Shown: positions 7,945 to 17,725 of the stretch, in pieces | How the letters are laid out: every line of letters begins with the position of its first letter | Position numbering within the stretch: the stretch's first letter is position 1 | Source of the DNA: Duganella flavida | GTDB taxonomy: Bacteria; Pseudomonadota; Gammaproteobacteria; Burkholderiales; Burkholderiaceae_D | Direction of reading: 5' to 3' | Length of the DNA: 50,301 nt | NCBI RefSeq assembly: GCF_009857445.1 | Contig: NZ_WWCN01000027.1 | Span: 1,425 to 51,725 of the forward strand | Program-made: the position numbers and the translations under genes | The notes under the pieces: model-generated | What the model saw: only the letters and a program-made list of their open reading frames with translations | What the model was told of the DNA's origin: nothing | Databases searched by the model: none

Positions 7945-8008
7945 TTAATCGCAAAAGCTTTATATTAATCGCAGCGATAGAAATAATCGATTGGGGCGCA
8001 TATAATCG
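7945..8008. promoter_or_regulatory. Phased TAATCG repeats and -10 box upstream of tdk
   Basis: The core TAATCG recurs at 7946, 7966, 7984 and 8003, spaced 20, 18 and 19 bases, so all copies face roughly the same side of the helix. The first two share the longer form TTAATCGC. The last overlaps a perfect TATAAT (8001-8006) about 40 bases before the tdk start. This looks like a multi-site operator across the tdk promoter in the divergent CBS-tdk interval. The regulator is unknown. Confidence 0.4.
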
Positions 8009-8042
8009 TCGCCTTCAAAGGCACAACAACAGAAGGCTTGCA

Positions 8043-8603
8043 GTGGCAAAACTCTATTTTCGATACTCTGCGATGAACGCAGGCAAATCCACCGCCATGC
8101 TGCAGGTGGCGCACAACTACGAAGAGCAGGGCCAGCAAGTGCGCCTGTTCACGGCGGCGATCGACCACCGCTACGGCGTTGGCAAAGTGACGTCGCGCCT
8201 GGGGCCGCAACGCGAGACCGAAGTGTTCAACGCCGGCACCGACTTCCTGCTCACCATCGACAAGAAAATCGCCTGCCTGCTGGTGGACGAGGCGCAGTTC
8301 CTGAGCAAAGAGCAGGTCAAGCAACTGCACCAGCTGGCGCAGGTACGCGGCGTACCGGTCATCACCTACGGTTTGCGCTCGGACTTTTTGGGTGAGCCGT
8401 TCCCTGGCTCGGCCTACCTGCTGGCGCTGGCAGACGATATCGAAGAAATCAAAAACATCTGCAGCTGCGGCAAGAAGGCGACCATGAACATCCGCGTCGA
8501 CGAAAACGGCAAGCGCATCAAGGAAGGCGAACAAATCAGCATCGGCGGCAATGAAAGCTACCGCCAGGCTTGCGGCCGCTGCTTTTACAGCGAGATCCAC
8601 TAA
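8043..8603 (+). CDS. tdk: Thymidine kinase, type II (186 aa)
   Basis: The enzyme phosphorylates thymidine to dTMP in the pyrimidine salvage pathway. The P-loop is SAMNAGKST (Lys15), the catalytic acid is Glu83 in LLVDEAQFL, and the lasso-loop phrase ITYGLRSDFLGEPFPGS is present. The structural zinc cysteines are Cys140 and Cys142 (ICSCGKKA) with Cys177 and Cys180 (ACGRC), in the spacing seen in E. coli Tdk. The length is normal for the TK1-like family. The start is GTG at 8043, eight bases after a GAAGG ribosome site. It is transcribed divergently from the CBS gene. Confidence 0.95.
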   Translation: MAKLYFRYSAMNAGKSTAMLQVAHNYEEQGQQVRLFTAAIDHRYGVGKVTSRLGPQRETEVFNAGTDFLLTIDKKIACLLVDEAQFLSKEQVKQLHQLAQVRGVPVITYGLRSDFLGEPFPGSAYLLALADDIEEIKNICSCGKKATMNIRVDENGKRIKEGEQISIGGNESYRQACGRCFYSEIH

Positions 8604-8645
8604 AGCAGAGTGGACGCTGGCTCGGCAGTGAGGTAGGCTTGGGGC

Positions 8646-9572
8646 ATGGCCCTATCGATCACCGACCTTCCAGCGCTGGATAATCGGCGCGTCAAGACCA
8701 GCACCGCGGATGTGCTGGTAGACCGGGTCATTCCCGGCGAGATATTGGTGATCGCCTTCGGCTTCGTCTCGTGGGAGGCGCGGCCGGATTTTGATTTCTA
8801 CGGCCGGCTGCGCAAGCTGGAACAGAACAGCGGGCGGCACATCAACAAAATCCTGGTGCGCGATTCGGGCAATGCGTGGTATCACCGGCGCATTGATGGA
8901 CTGGGCGCGCATCCGGATGAAACGGCGGAAGGCTTGCGGGCGCTGATCCGCGAGATCCGTCCGAGCAAAGTCATCACTATCGGCCAATCGATGGGCGCGT
9001 ATGCGGCAGTTTTGTATGGCTTGCTGCTGGAAGTGCAGCAAGTGCTGGCGTTTGGGCCGCTGTCCTTCCTCGATCCGGCGCAGGCCTTGCTGTATCACGA
9101 ACGCCGCTGGCTATCGGTGATGCGCGACCTGGCCGCCAATCCGCCATTGTCCGGCTACTACGACTTGCAAGCACTGGGCCGTATCAAGGCCGCGACGCTG
9201 CCCGACCTGCACGTCATCTTCGGCACCAAGCCGGGCGAAGAGGGCGCCGAGTCAGTCCACCTCGATGCCATGCACGCGCATCGGCTGGCCGCGATCGGCA
9301 ACTGCACACTGCATCCCTATCCGTACTCGGGCCACACCGTAGTCCAGCACCTGATCGACACCAAGCGCATCAACGCACTGCTGGCGCGAATCATCATGAA
9401 CTTGATGTTGGAAGAAGAGGCGAGAGAAGTCACCGCCGACTGGCACGGCTGGATCACCGAAAACCTCCGCCTCGGCAGCCCGCCGGAAGAGCTGGTGGAA
9501 ATCCTCAAACACCACGGCTATTCGCACGACAGCAGCTTTGCTGCCGTAGCAGGCAAGACGTCAGTGCCTTAG
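8646..9572 (+). CDS. Alpha/beta-hydrolase-like protein (308 aa)
   Basis: The protein has a nucleophile-elbow motif TIGQSMGAYAAVLYG (GxSxG, Ser near residue 115) after a beta-rich N-terminus with LVIAFGFVSW. A candidate catalytic His lies in YPYSGHTVVQHL. This supports an esterase/hydrolase fold resembling the acyl-transfer or deacylase-type hydrolases found beside surface-polysaccharide genes. The C-terminal about 50 residues (TENLRLGSPPEELVEILKHH) form a separate small helical element. It follows tdk by 42 bases on the same strand, with a GAGG ribosome site just before the ATG. No signal peptide is seen. The substrate is unknown. Confidence 0.65.
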   Translation: MALSITDLPALDNRRVKTSTADVLVDRVIPGEILVIAFGFVSWEARPDFDFYGRLRKLEQNSGRHINKILVRDSGNAWYHRRIDGLGAHPDETAEGLRALIREIRPSKVITIGQSMGAYAAVLYGLLLEVQQVLAFGPLSFLDPAQALLYHERRWLSVMRDLAANPPLSGYYDLQALGRIKAATLPDLHVIFGTKPGEEGAESVHLDAMHAHRLAAIGNCTLHPYPYSGHTVVQHLIDTKRINALLARIIMNLMLEEEAREVTADWHGWITENLRLGSPPEELVEILKHHGYSHDSSFAAVAGKTSVP

Positions 9573-9740
9573 TTGAAAATATTGAAAATAGTTCTTTCTA
9601 AATATTTCAAAATTGCATAGCCCACAAATAAGTCAAATAAAGACGTACTCTCTTTTAACGAGGACGTAAAAGAAAAGCTCAGAGCCATCCCTCCCCAAAA
9701 AAATGGAAGCGCTCAAGGTCACAAATCTAAAGGCGATAAC

Positions 9741-10220
9741 TTAATTGGCGGGATCCACAGCCCAGCCGTGGCTGGCAAGCCAACCAACCTCGGCAAATCC
9801 GGAAGGAACGATATCGGCTTCTTGAAGTCCGTAGAGTGCATGCCAGTCCAATTTCATACCTTTGAGCGTGACATTACAGACGTTAAATTGAGCGCCGGCG
9901 GCACGTGCAGCATCAATGGCTTCCTTGACCTTGGGATCCATCGGTTGCGATAGCAACTTGACGCCAGCACCGTACATCACAATTTTCACTTGCATGCCGC
10001 CGCCCAATTCACCGGTTACCTTTATCCCATTGCCGACGTTGCGCAAACGGAATAGCCAAACTGACGGATCGTCGCTGGTAATTGGCACGACCACTTTGAC
10101 CTCGCCATACGGCGCATGATGGATATTGGGCTCGACATATTCAGCACGGGCTGGATTAGCGAGCACAATCGAAACGAAAGTGGCGAACAGAACATCTCGC
10201 AACGTTATTTGATTTTTCAA
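9741..10220 (-). CDS. DsrE-family periplasmic protein (159 aa)
   Basis: An N-terminal signal peptide (about residues 1-26, IVLANPARA) precedes a DsrE/DsrF-like domain: VVVPITSDDPSVWLFRLRNV, VKIVMYGAGVKLL, then AGAQFNVCNVTLKG, the position of the conserved cysteine of this family. The ending DIVPSGFAEVGWLASHGWA is typical of the secreted DsrE-like group. Members are linked to sulfur transfer, but the role of this exported type is not established. The start is TTG at 10220 with GGAG upstream. The GC content is lower than in the surrounding genes, as for the next four ORFs. Confidence 0.7.
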   Translation of the reverse strand: MKNQITLRDVLFATFVSIVLANPARAEYVEPNIHHAPYGEVKVVVPITSDDPSVWLFRLRNVGNGIKVTGELGGGMQVKIVMYGAGVKLLSQPMDPKVKEAIDAARAAGAQFNVCNVTLKGMKLDWHALYGLQEADIVPSGFAEVGWLASHGWAVDPAN

Positions 10221-10297
10221 CTGAGGTACTCCGTCTTAAGTTTCAACGTGAACAGATATTGGATGCTTCGATGACCGTTAGTGGCTGCGGATCATTG

Positions 10298-10720
10298 TCA
10301 CTCGGACTTTTCAAATCCTAAAAAATAGCTGCGAATGCCGTCGACATGCTCAACACGGACATCACGACCGTTCGCGTCCATCGTCACAACTCGGCACTCA
10401 TTTGAATTACCGGTTGGACTCATATAATCAAATGCCACACTCCAACCTGGAGTTCCATTTTTCCTTGCTTTTTTCGCGCCGATGGTTTTTGGTCGCAATG
10501 TGTTGTACCGTTGTGCCAAGCGCTCGCTGCGGCCGGGCCTCCATTCAATGGCCTCGTTATCGAGTACTTCCTTCACTCGCGATTCTGGCAGATTCGTATA
10601 GCCATTTTCAGCAACAAAGTGCTCAGCAATTCTTACAGCGCGCTCTACGGCGATAGACTCATTGGCGCTCGCATGAAGACATGCCAGCGCGAAGGACAGG
10701 CCCGCAATAAGTTTACGCAT
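10298..10720 (-). CDS. Hypothetical secreted protein (140 aa)
   Basis: The ATG at 10720 gives a good signal peptide (MRKLIAGLSFALACLHASAN) and has GAGG upstream, so it is preferred over an upstream in-frame start. The mature part includes AVRIAEHFVAENGYTNLPES and GTPGWSVAFDYMSP, a composition reminiscent of small periplasmic PepSY-like or immunity-type proteins. No family can be named. It lies in the low-GC patch with the neighbouring small-protein genes. Confidence 0.6.
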   Translation of the reverse strand: MRKLIAGLSFALACLHASANESIAVERAVRIAEHFVAENGYTNLPESRVKEVLDNEAIEWRPGRSERLAQRYNTLRPKTIGAKKARKNGTPGWSVAFDYMSPTGNSNECRVVTMDANGRDVRVEHVDGIRSYFLGFEKSE

Positions 10721-10770
10721 CGAGCAAACCTCTACTTTAATTATCGACCGCTCAGCCGGAAGTAGCCAAG

Positions 10771-11037
10771 TCACGCCTCATAGTTATTTTGCTTTTGCTT
10801 TCGTCGAGCCCAGTACGTTCCAATCATCAAAAACGGCGTTTGCATCACACTGACAATGACAAACATCACAGCGTCTGGAAGCTGAACTCCTTCTGACGAA
10901 AGGGATGTTAGAACAATTTTGGTGATTAAGTAGACCAACGCGCTCACTGGCAAGGAAAGCAGGAAAGGGCGCCATTTTCCGGATACGAACATACCCAACG
11001 CGTATCCCGCAGCAAATGCAAACAATAATGAGATCAA
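10771..11037 (-). CDS. Small hydrophobic membrane protein, hypothetical (88 aa)
   Basis: Three hydrophobic segments are visible (LLFAFAAGYALGMF, LLSLPVSALVYLITKIVL and VMFVIVSVMQTPFLMIGTYW), and the basic tail RRKQKQNNYEA is probably cytoplasmic. The start is uncertain. A TTG at 11037 follows an AGAGGA ribosome site at good spacing, while a longer in-frame reading extends to 11133 but would add a hydrophilic segment without a ribosome site. No function is recognised. Its stop lies 50 bases before the start of the secreted-protein gene on the same strand. Confidence 0.5.
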   Translation of the reverse strand: MISLLFAFAAGYALGMFVSGKWRPFLLSLPVSALVYLITKIVLTSLSSEGVQLPDAVMFVIVSVMQTPFLMIGTYWARRKQKQNNYEA

Positions 11038-11413
11038 ATCCAGTCCTCTCTTGTTTCTAATTTTTATCAACGTCAAGTTATGGCCGGATGCAGGCTTGGC
11101 ACACCAGCCAACATGAATCGCCACTACCATCATCGCCGTGCGCTTCCGGCCGATCTCGACTTATGAGACAAGATAGCATCTTGCTCATTTGGAAAACTCA
11201 CAGATTGTCACGACCAGATTTCGGCAACGCTGTTGCACAGCGACTGCTAAGGACCAAAAAATTCGCTGTTAATTTCATTCACTACCATGTAACTGCCATT
11301 CATCCATGATAGCGCGCCATTGGTCGGATACTCTGCCGAATGCCAATGCCGTGGCTCTAAAGTAAGCGGATTGCCATCGCATAGAAGATGGCGACACTTA
11401 CGGAGGATATAAC
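11038..11413. other. Gene-free interval containing repeat copy A
   Basis: No convincing coding sequence is seen in these 376 bases. The interval holds one copy (about 11141-11194) of a dispersed repeat whose core reads ATAGCATCTTGCTCATTTGG, preceded by CTTCCGGCCGA. The last 30 bases carry the ribosome site (GGAGG) of the secreted protein starting at 11414. No promoter with good boxes was identified. Confidence 0.5.
11141..11194 (+). repeat. Dispersed repeat copy A
   Basis: CTTCCGGCCGATCTC is followed about ten bases later by ATAGCATCTTGCTCATTTGG. Nearly the same two blocks, in the same order and spacing, recur at 12259-12315, with a rearranged partial copy at 11856-11893. Confidence 0.65.
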
Positions 11414-11833
11414 ATGCGAACCAAATTCTTTGCAGCATTATTCTGCTGCTGCGCGCTCACCGTCGCCACCGCATCCGACCGGCAAATTCTTACTGCCGAC
11501 TTACAAGATTTTCAAGGTCAATACGACTTGGCCGACGGCTGCTTGCTGAATATCACGCAACGTGGTCATCGGCTTATGATGCAGTTGGAGAATCAACCTG
11601 AAGCCGAGATTGTCGCAATTGGCTCCGCAGCGTTCGTGACTAAATCTGGACAAGTAAGACTTGAATTCGTTCAGTACCCAAATGGGAACGTGCCAGCTGT
11701 ACATGTGATTGATACCTCCGGCACAAAGCAGCATGTTTGCCAACGTCCTGCTCCGGACTTACGCTACGATTCTCACCTTGTACCGAAGACCGTATCGGGT
11801 CCAAACGGAGTGCTTCCATCTAGAACTAACTAA
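11414..11833 (+). CDS. Hypothetical secreted protein (139 aa)
   Basis: A strong GGAGG ribosome site precedes the ATG. The signal peptide is MRTKFFAALFCCCALTVATA with cleavage near residue 20. The mature protein contains FQGQYDLADGCLLNITQRG and LENQPEAEIVAIGSAAFVTKS, a beta-rich pattern similar to small periplasmic lipocalin-like or inhibitor-like folds. Two cysteines (DGCLL and HVCQRP) could pair. No known family is recognised. It is a single gene in the low-GC patch. Confidence 0.6.
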   Translation: MRTKFFAALFCCCALTVATASDRQILTADLQDFQGQYDLADGCLLNITQRGHRLMMQLENQPEAEIVAIGSAAFVTKSGQVRLEFVQYPNGNVPAVHVIDTSGTKQHVCQRPAPDLRYDSHLVPKTVSGPNGVLPSRTN

Positions 11834-11855
11834 TGTCGTCTAGGTCTCACTGGAC

Positions 11856-11893
11856 TTTTGCTCACGCATTTGGAAAGTCCGGTGCTGGCCGAA
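11856..11893 (+). repeat. Dispersed repeat copy C (partial, rearranged)
   Basis: TTTTGCTCA and ATTTGGAAA are separated by a three-base insertion, and CTGGCCGAA follows rather than precedes them. The blocks match copies A and B, but their order is changed. Confidence 0.4.
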
Positions 11894-11901
11894 TTTAGTG
11901 C

Positions 11902-12231
11902 TCAAGGGGTACCCATGCAAGCCGGTTCGGCGACGCGTATGCCTGTAATGAGATTCGAATCATCAACTTTGAATTCAATCCGCAAAATACACGACGGGAA
12001 AAATCCTTCCTGCCTCGTGCAATCAAAGTGATCACGCTTTGCTCCGCTGACAAAGCATTGATAGCCATTACTTGCCAGTTTTTGTTGGGCTGACCAATAA
12101 GTGGTTCCCGAACTCACCCCGATAGCTGCAAGTTGCTCGGGGCTAAATTTGGGCGGTGTACTGCAGCCCGAAACGAAAAGTGCTGTTACACAGATATTGA
12201 GTATGCGTCGGCGGGAAAGGATGTGCTGCAT
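11902..12231 (-). CDS. Small putative lipoprotein (109 aa)
   Basis: The N-terminus has a basic n-region (SRRR), a hydrophobic stretch and a lipobox FVSGC with Cys23 as the lipidation site. The mature sequence carries three further cysteines (GYQCFV, FDCTRQ and PSCILR) plus PACMG near the end. No family is named. The ATG at 12231 follows AGGGC. It stands alone between repeat copies B and C. Confidence 0.6.
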   Translation of the reverse strand: MQHILSRRRILNICVTALFVSGCSTPPKFSPEQLAAIGVSSGTTYWSAQQKLASNGYQCFVSGAKRDHFDCTRQEGFFPSCILRIEFKVDDSNLITGIRVAEPACMGTP

Positions 12232-12258
12232 TCTAGTCGCCCTAACAATTTACATGAA

Positions 12259-12315
12259 CGCTTCTGGCCGAACTCAGCCTGCGCCTGCGGAGAATAGCAT
12301 TTTGCTCATTTGGAA
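12259..12315 (+). repeat. Dispersed repeat copy B
   Basis: CTTCTGGCCGAACTC followed by ATAGCATTTTGCTCATTTGG matches copy A with few substitutions. It ends about 45 bases before the TATAAT box of the deacetylase gene. Confidence 0.65.
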
Positions 12316-12358
12316 GGTGCGCGAAATATCACTGCTGAATTGATTGAGGCAGCTTGCT

Positions 12359-12371
12359 TATAATAGCGGCA
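12359..12371 (+). promoter_or_regulatory. Candidate -10 box of a leaderless promoter
   Basis: A perfect TATAAT (12359-12364) ends six bases before the deacetylase ATG at 12371, so transcription would start at or next to the A of the ATG. No Shine-Dalgarno sequence precedes the ATG. The -35 region is weak (TGAATT at 17-bp spacing). Confidence 0.4.
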
Positions 12372-13231
12372 TGAACTCTTCAAATTCCCGCATTCGCCTG
12401 TTACGGCAATTCATCCTGATCGCCGCCAGTGTGGCCACTGTCGCCGGCCAGGCCGAGCAATCTCAATCAGCGCCGGTGCAAGAAGAAGCGGCAGCAATAC
12501 GCCAGCACCATCTCAAGCGCCTCACTGAGCGGCTGACGGTGGAGCCTGCGGTATTGGAAGGCCGTTGTCGCTACGAGTCTGATATTTCCACGCCGCCGCC
12601 GCTGAACCGCGTGGCGCTGACTTTTGATGATGGCCCGACCGAGTCCGGCACAGAAGAGATTCTGGCAGTCCTGCAGAAGTACAAAATCCACGCCACCTTC
12701 TTCATGATCGGCGAAAAGGCGCGCCAGCACGCCGATCTGGTGGCCAAGGTGCGGGCGGCCGGTCATGACGTGGTTGCCAACCATTCGTGGAGCCACCCGA
12801 ATTTCCACGACATCGATGTCGCCCGCCAGACCGGCGAAGTGCTGCGTACCGACAGCCTGACTACCCCAGACGGCCCTAAGCTGTTCCGCTACCCGTATGG
12901 GAATTCAACCTGCGAGACCAATCAGCTGGTACACGAGCATGGCTATAAAATCGTCGGCTGGCACATTGATTCCTGCGATTGGGCGTATGACAAAAGCGGC
13001 GCCATCGATGCGCGCGAGGCGATCTCCTGCGGCGTGCCGCGCCAGTATCAGAACGATTACGTGGGCCACGTTCTGGCAGCTGCGCGCTCACGGCGCGGCG
13101 GCATCATCCTGATGCACGAAATTCATCCCAATACGCTGAAAAGCCTGGATGCCATCGTGGCCGGCCTGCTGGCCGGCGGCTTTGAGTTTGGTATGGTTAC
13201 CGACGAGGATTTCCAGTCCTCGCTGCGCTAA
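12371..13231 (+). CDS. Polysaccharide deacetylase (NodB homology, CE4) (286 aa)
   Basis: All five NodB motifs are present: TFDDGP (metal and catalytic Asp), HSWSHPNF (H-x3-H metal ligands), RYPYGNSTCE, WHIDSCDWAYD and the catalytic-His phrase ILMHEI. A hydrophobic N-terminal segment (RQFILIAASVATVAG) indicates export. The enzyme removes acetyl groups from an N-acetyl-hexosamine polymer such as peptidoglycan, chitin or an exopolysaccharide; the substrate is not determined. The ATG at 12371 is chosen over an upstream TTG because the -10 box overlaps the longer reading. It ends four bases before the convergent transporter gene. Confidence 0.9.
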   Translation: MNSSNSRIRLLRQFILIAASVATVAGQAEQSQSAPVQEEAAAIRQHHLKRLTERLTVEPAVLEGRCRYESDISTPPPLNRVALTFDDGPTESGTEEILAVLQKYKIHATFFMIGEKARQHADLVAKVRAAGHDVVANHSWSHPNFHDIDVARQTGEVLRTDSLTTPDGPKLFRYPYGNSTCETNQLVHEHGYKIVGWHIDSCDWAYDKSGAIDAREAISCGVPRQYQNDYVGHVLAAARSRRGGIILMHEIHPNTLKSLDAIVAGLLAGGFEFGMVTDEDFQSSLR

Positions 13232-13235
13232 GCGA

Positions 13236-14597
13236 TTAAGCCGCGTCGCGCACCGGTTCGAGTTGACGCATGACCGGGGTCTTGAATTCAAAGCGTTTGA
13301 TTTCGCCAACCATCAGCAGGTAGCACAGGATAGTCACCAGCGCATTGGCGCCAACGAACACCAGGGCACCAGAGAACGAGCCGGTTTTCTCCAGGATGTA
13401 GCCGATCACAATCGGGGTGGTGATGCCGGCCGTGTTGCCGAAGGTGTTGAACAGGGCGCCGCTCATGCCGCCGGCTTCTTTTGGCGAGGTGTCCGCCACT
13501 ACCGCCCAGCCCAGCGCACCGATGCCTTTGCCGAAGAAGGCTAGCGACATTACGGTAATCACCAGCCAGTCCGCATCGACGTAATTACAGACGATCATCG
13601 AAGTCGACAGCAGCATGCCGCCGACGATCGGGATCTTGCGCGCCGTCGATTGCGATTTGCCGGACTTGATCAAACGGTCCGAAATCACGCCGCCCAGCAC
13701 GCCGCCGAGGAAGCCTGCAATCGCCGGCAGTGCGGCCACAAAGCCCGCCTTCAGAATCGTCATGTGACGCTCTTGCACCAGGTACACCGGGAACCAGGTC
13801 AGGAAGAAGTAGGTGAGGGTGTTGATGCAGTACTGGCCGATGTACACGCCCAGCAGCATACGGTTGCCCAGCAGCTGCTTGATGCAGGACCACGTGTCAA
13901 GCTTGGTGGTGGCAGCAACCTTGTCCTTGCTTTCGAGGTCAACCAACGCGCCGCCTGCTTCGATGTAAGCCAGTTCCGCCGCGTTGGCGCGTGGGTGGTC
14001 TTTCGGACCATAGATGGTTTTCAGCCAGATGAAGGCCATGATGATGCCCAGCCCGCCCATCACGAAGAACACGCTCTCCCAGCCGAACGAGTGCACCAGC
14101 CAGCCCATAATCGGCGCGAACAGCACGGTCGCAAAGTACTGCGCCGAGTTGAAGATGGCGGCCGCCGTACCGCGCTCGCTCACCGGGAACCACGACGAAG
14201 CGATGCGCGAGTTGCCGGGGAAGGAGGGCGATTCCGCCGCGCCGATCAGCAAGCGCAGCGTGAACAGCACCGCCACCGCCGTGGCGCCGGTGAAGAAGCC
14301 GACGCCCCCCATCAGCATGGTGAACAGCGACCACAGGAAAATACTGAAGAAATACACGATCTTGGAACCGAAGCGGTCCAGCAGCCAGCCGCCTGGCAAT
14401 TGCGCCAGCACGTAGGACCAGGCAAACGCCGAAAAGACAAAGCCCATCTGCACTGGCGACAGGCCCAACAGCTTTTTCAGCTCCGGCCCGGCGATGGCGA
14501 TGGTGGCGCGATCGGCGTAGTTGATGGTGGTAACGGCGAACAAAACAGCCAGGATCATCCAGCGTACACGGCTGGCTTGCGAGTGGTGCGTGGTCAT
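13236..14597 (-). CDS. MFS transporter, anion:cation symporter type (hexuronate/aldarate-like) (453 aa)
   Basis: About twelve hydrophobic segments are visible. Signature phrases of the ExuT/GudP/GarP branch are NYADRATIAIAGPEL near the N-terminus, WSYVLAQLPGGWLLDRFG, RLLIGAAESPSFPGNSR and FNSAQYFATVLFAPIMGWLV. Such proteins import D-glucarate, galactarate or hexuronates with protons. The substrate is inferred by family only. AAGGAG lies at good distance before the ATG at 14597. Upstream sit several operator-like palindromes, one shared with the GH105 gene, which supports a role in uptake of pectin-derived sugars. Confidence 0.85.
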   Translation of the reverse strand: MTTHHSQASRVRWMILAVLFAVTTINYADRATIAIAGPELKKLLGLSPVQMGFVFSAFAWSYVLAQLPGGWLLDRFGSKIVYFFSIFLWSLFTMLMGGVGFFTGATAVAVLFTLRLLIGAAESPSFPGNSRIASSWFPVSERGTAAAIFNSAQYFATVLFAPIMGWLVHSFGWESVFFVMGGLGIIMAFIWLKTIYGPKDHPRANAAELAYIEAGGALVDLESKDKVAATTKLDTWSCIKQLLGNRMLLGVYIGQYCINTLTYFFLTWFPVYLVQERHMTILKAGFVAALPAIAGFLGGVLGGVISDRLIKSGKSQSTARKIPIVGGMLLSTSMIVCNYVDADWLVITVMSLAFFGKGIGALGWAVVADTSPKEAGGMSGALFNTFGNTAGITTPIVIGYILEKTGSFSGALVFVGANALVTILCYLLMVGEIKRFEFKTPVMRQLEPVRDAA

Positions 14598-14680
14598 GCG
14601 TGTCTCCTTACTTTTGGTCCGACGATCATAGCCTAGATATCAGACATCATACAACTAAATATCTGCTTGCACCTTGCTCG

Positions 14681-14691
14681 TAAACGTTTAA
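14681..14691. promoter_or_regulatory. LacI-type operator candidate (TAAACGTTTA)
   Basis: This perfect CG-centred palindrome lies about 85 bases upstream of the transporter start and just downstream of a minus-strand -10 candidate (TATTAA, 14702-14707). The 11-base form TTAAACGTTTA recurs at 46155-46165 before the GH105 gene. Confidence 0.55.
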
Positions 14692-14717
14692 CCTGTTGAT
14701 TTTAATACACATGCACC

Positions 14718-14735
14718 ATGCGGGTGCACCCGTAT
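14718..14735. promoter_or_regulatory. Operator-like palindrome centred on GGGTGCACCC
   Basis: ATGCGGGTGCACCCGTAT is palindromic except for one base pair. It overlaps the expected -35 region of the minus-strand transporter promoter, as an activator or repressor site would. A second dyad, TTGTACGATGACAA (14737-14750), with TTGT/ACAA half-sites resembling those of FadR-type GntR regulators, follows within two bases. Confidence 0.5.
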
Positions 14736-14777
14736 GTTGTACGATGACAAGAAACCCTATGATCAGAAGGGCATCGT

Positions 14778-14808
14778 TTGCACAAATAGGTGGGCAAAGG
14801 TTTAAAAT
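14778..14808 (+). promoter_or_regulatory. Candidate promoter of the isocitrate dehydrogenase gene
   Basis: TTGCAC (14778-14783) and TTTAAA (14801-14806) are separated by 17 bases, with TAAAAT overlapping the latter. They lie about 45 bases before the ATG, leaving room for the AAGGGA ribosome site. Confidence 0.4.
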
Positions 14809-14849
14809 AACGGGCGAACATCTCCACAGATCCTTACAAGGGAACGAAC

Positions 14850-17075
<2,226 letters not shown>

Positions 17076-17084
17076 GAAGTACCG

Positions 17085-17158
17085 CCGTCGTCCCCGCGAA
17101 AGCGGGGATCCATGGAGCGCCGGCTCGGCATGGATTCCCGCCTGCGCGGGAACGACGT
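17085..17158. repeat. BIME-like inverted pair of palindromic repeats
   Basis: Two about 35-base units face each other. The left (17085-17119) contains the hairpin CCCCGC-GAAA-GCGGGG; the right (17124-17158) contains TTCCCGC-CTGC-GCGGGAA. Their outer ends (CGTCGT.CCCGC and GCGGG.ACGACG) and inner ATCCATG/CATGGAT blocks are complementary. This is the widespread CCCGCGAAAGCGGG-type repeat seen in many proteobacteria. It also provides a transcript end for the IDH gene. Confidence 0.85.
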
Positions 17159-17191
17159 TGACTGCCTGCGGCGTCCGTGCGAGGATGCCGC

Positions 17192-17725
17192 ATGAGCAGC
17201 CTGTTTGAATGTAGCGTGTTGGGCCCCGAGTGGCTGTGCCGGCATAGCGACATCCTCATCTATCTGGCGCCGTCCTTCCTGTTGGCGCTGCTGATCCGTG
17301 CTTTATCGGCGCGGCATCCCTTCTTTTTCCTCTTTACCGTTGCAGGCACTATCTGTCATGAGCTGGCGCATTTCGTCGCCGGATTGCTGACGGGCGCGCG
17401 GCCGGCCGCCTTCACCGTGATTCCACGCCGCGTGGGGCAGGGCTGGGAGCTGGGATCGGTGCGCCTGACGCGGGTGCGCTGGTACAACGCTGCGCCGTCG
17501 GCCTTGGCGCCGTTCGTGGTGGTAGTACTACCGTTTATCGTGGCGTGGTGGCGTACGCGCGGCGGACTACACTTTCAATGGATCGACCTGGCGCTGGCGT
17601 TTGCAGTGGCGCCGCAGTTCCTGGCCTGCTGGCCATCGAGCACGGACTGGAAAATCTCGCTGCGCTCCTGGCCGTATTTGCTGATTGCCGGCCTGGCGTG
17701 GTGGGCGATCGCTATGCTGCGTTGA
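17192..17725 (+). CDS. HExxH membrane protein, M50-like putative metalloprotease (177 aa)
   Basis: Hydrophobic segments alternate along the protein. The second carries TICHELAHFVAGLLTG, a zinc-peptidase HExxH motif embedded in membrane sequence as in site-2-protease-like (M50) proteins. It is shorter than typical M50 proteases, and a clear third zinc ligand is not obvious, so activity is uncertain. The ATG at 17192 follows GAGG at suitable spacing, while an upstream GTG has no ribosome site. Its end overlaps the convergent photolyase gene by 14 bases. Confidence 0.65.
   Translation: MSSLFECSVLGPEWLCRHSDILIYLAPSFLLALLIRALSARHPFFFLFTVAGTICHELAHFVAGLLTGARPAAFTVIPRRVGQGWELGSVRLTRVRWYNAAPSALAPFVVVVLPFIVAWWRTRGGLHFQWIDLALAFAVAPQFLACWPSSTDWKISLRSWPYLLIAGLAWWAIAMLR

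Noticed and set aside
8646..9572. RiPP-related role for the alpha/beta-hydrolase because of its C-terminal helical element
   Set aside because: The element (SPPEELVEILKHHGY) is short and occurs in unrelated enzymes, and the locus lies 25 kb from the precursor peptide.
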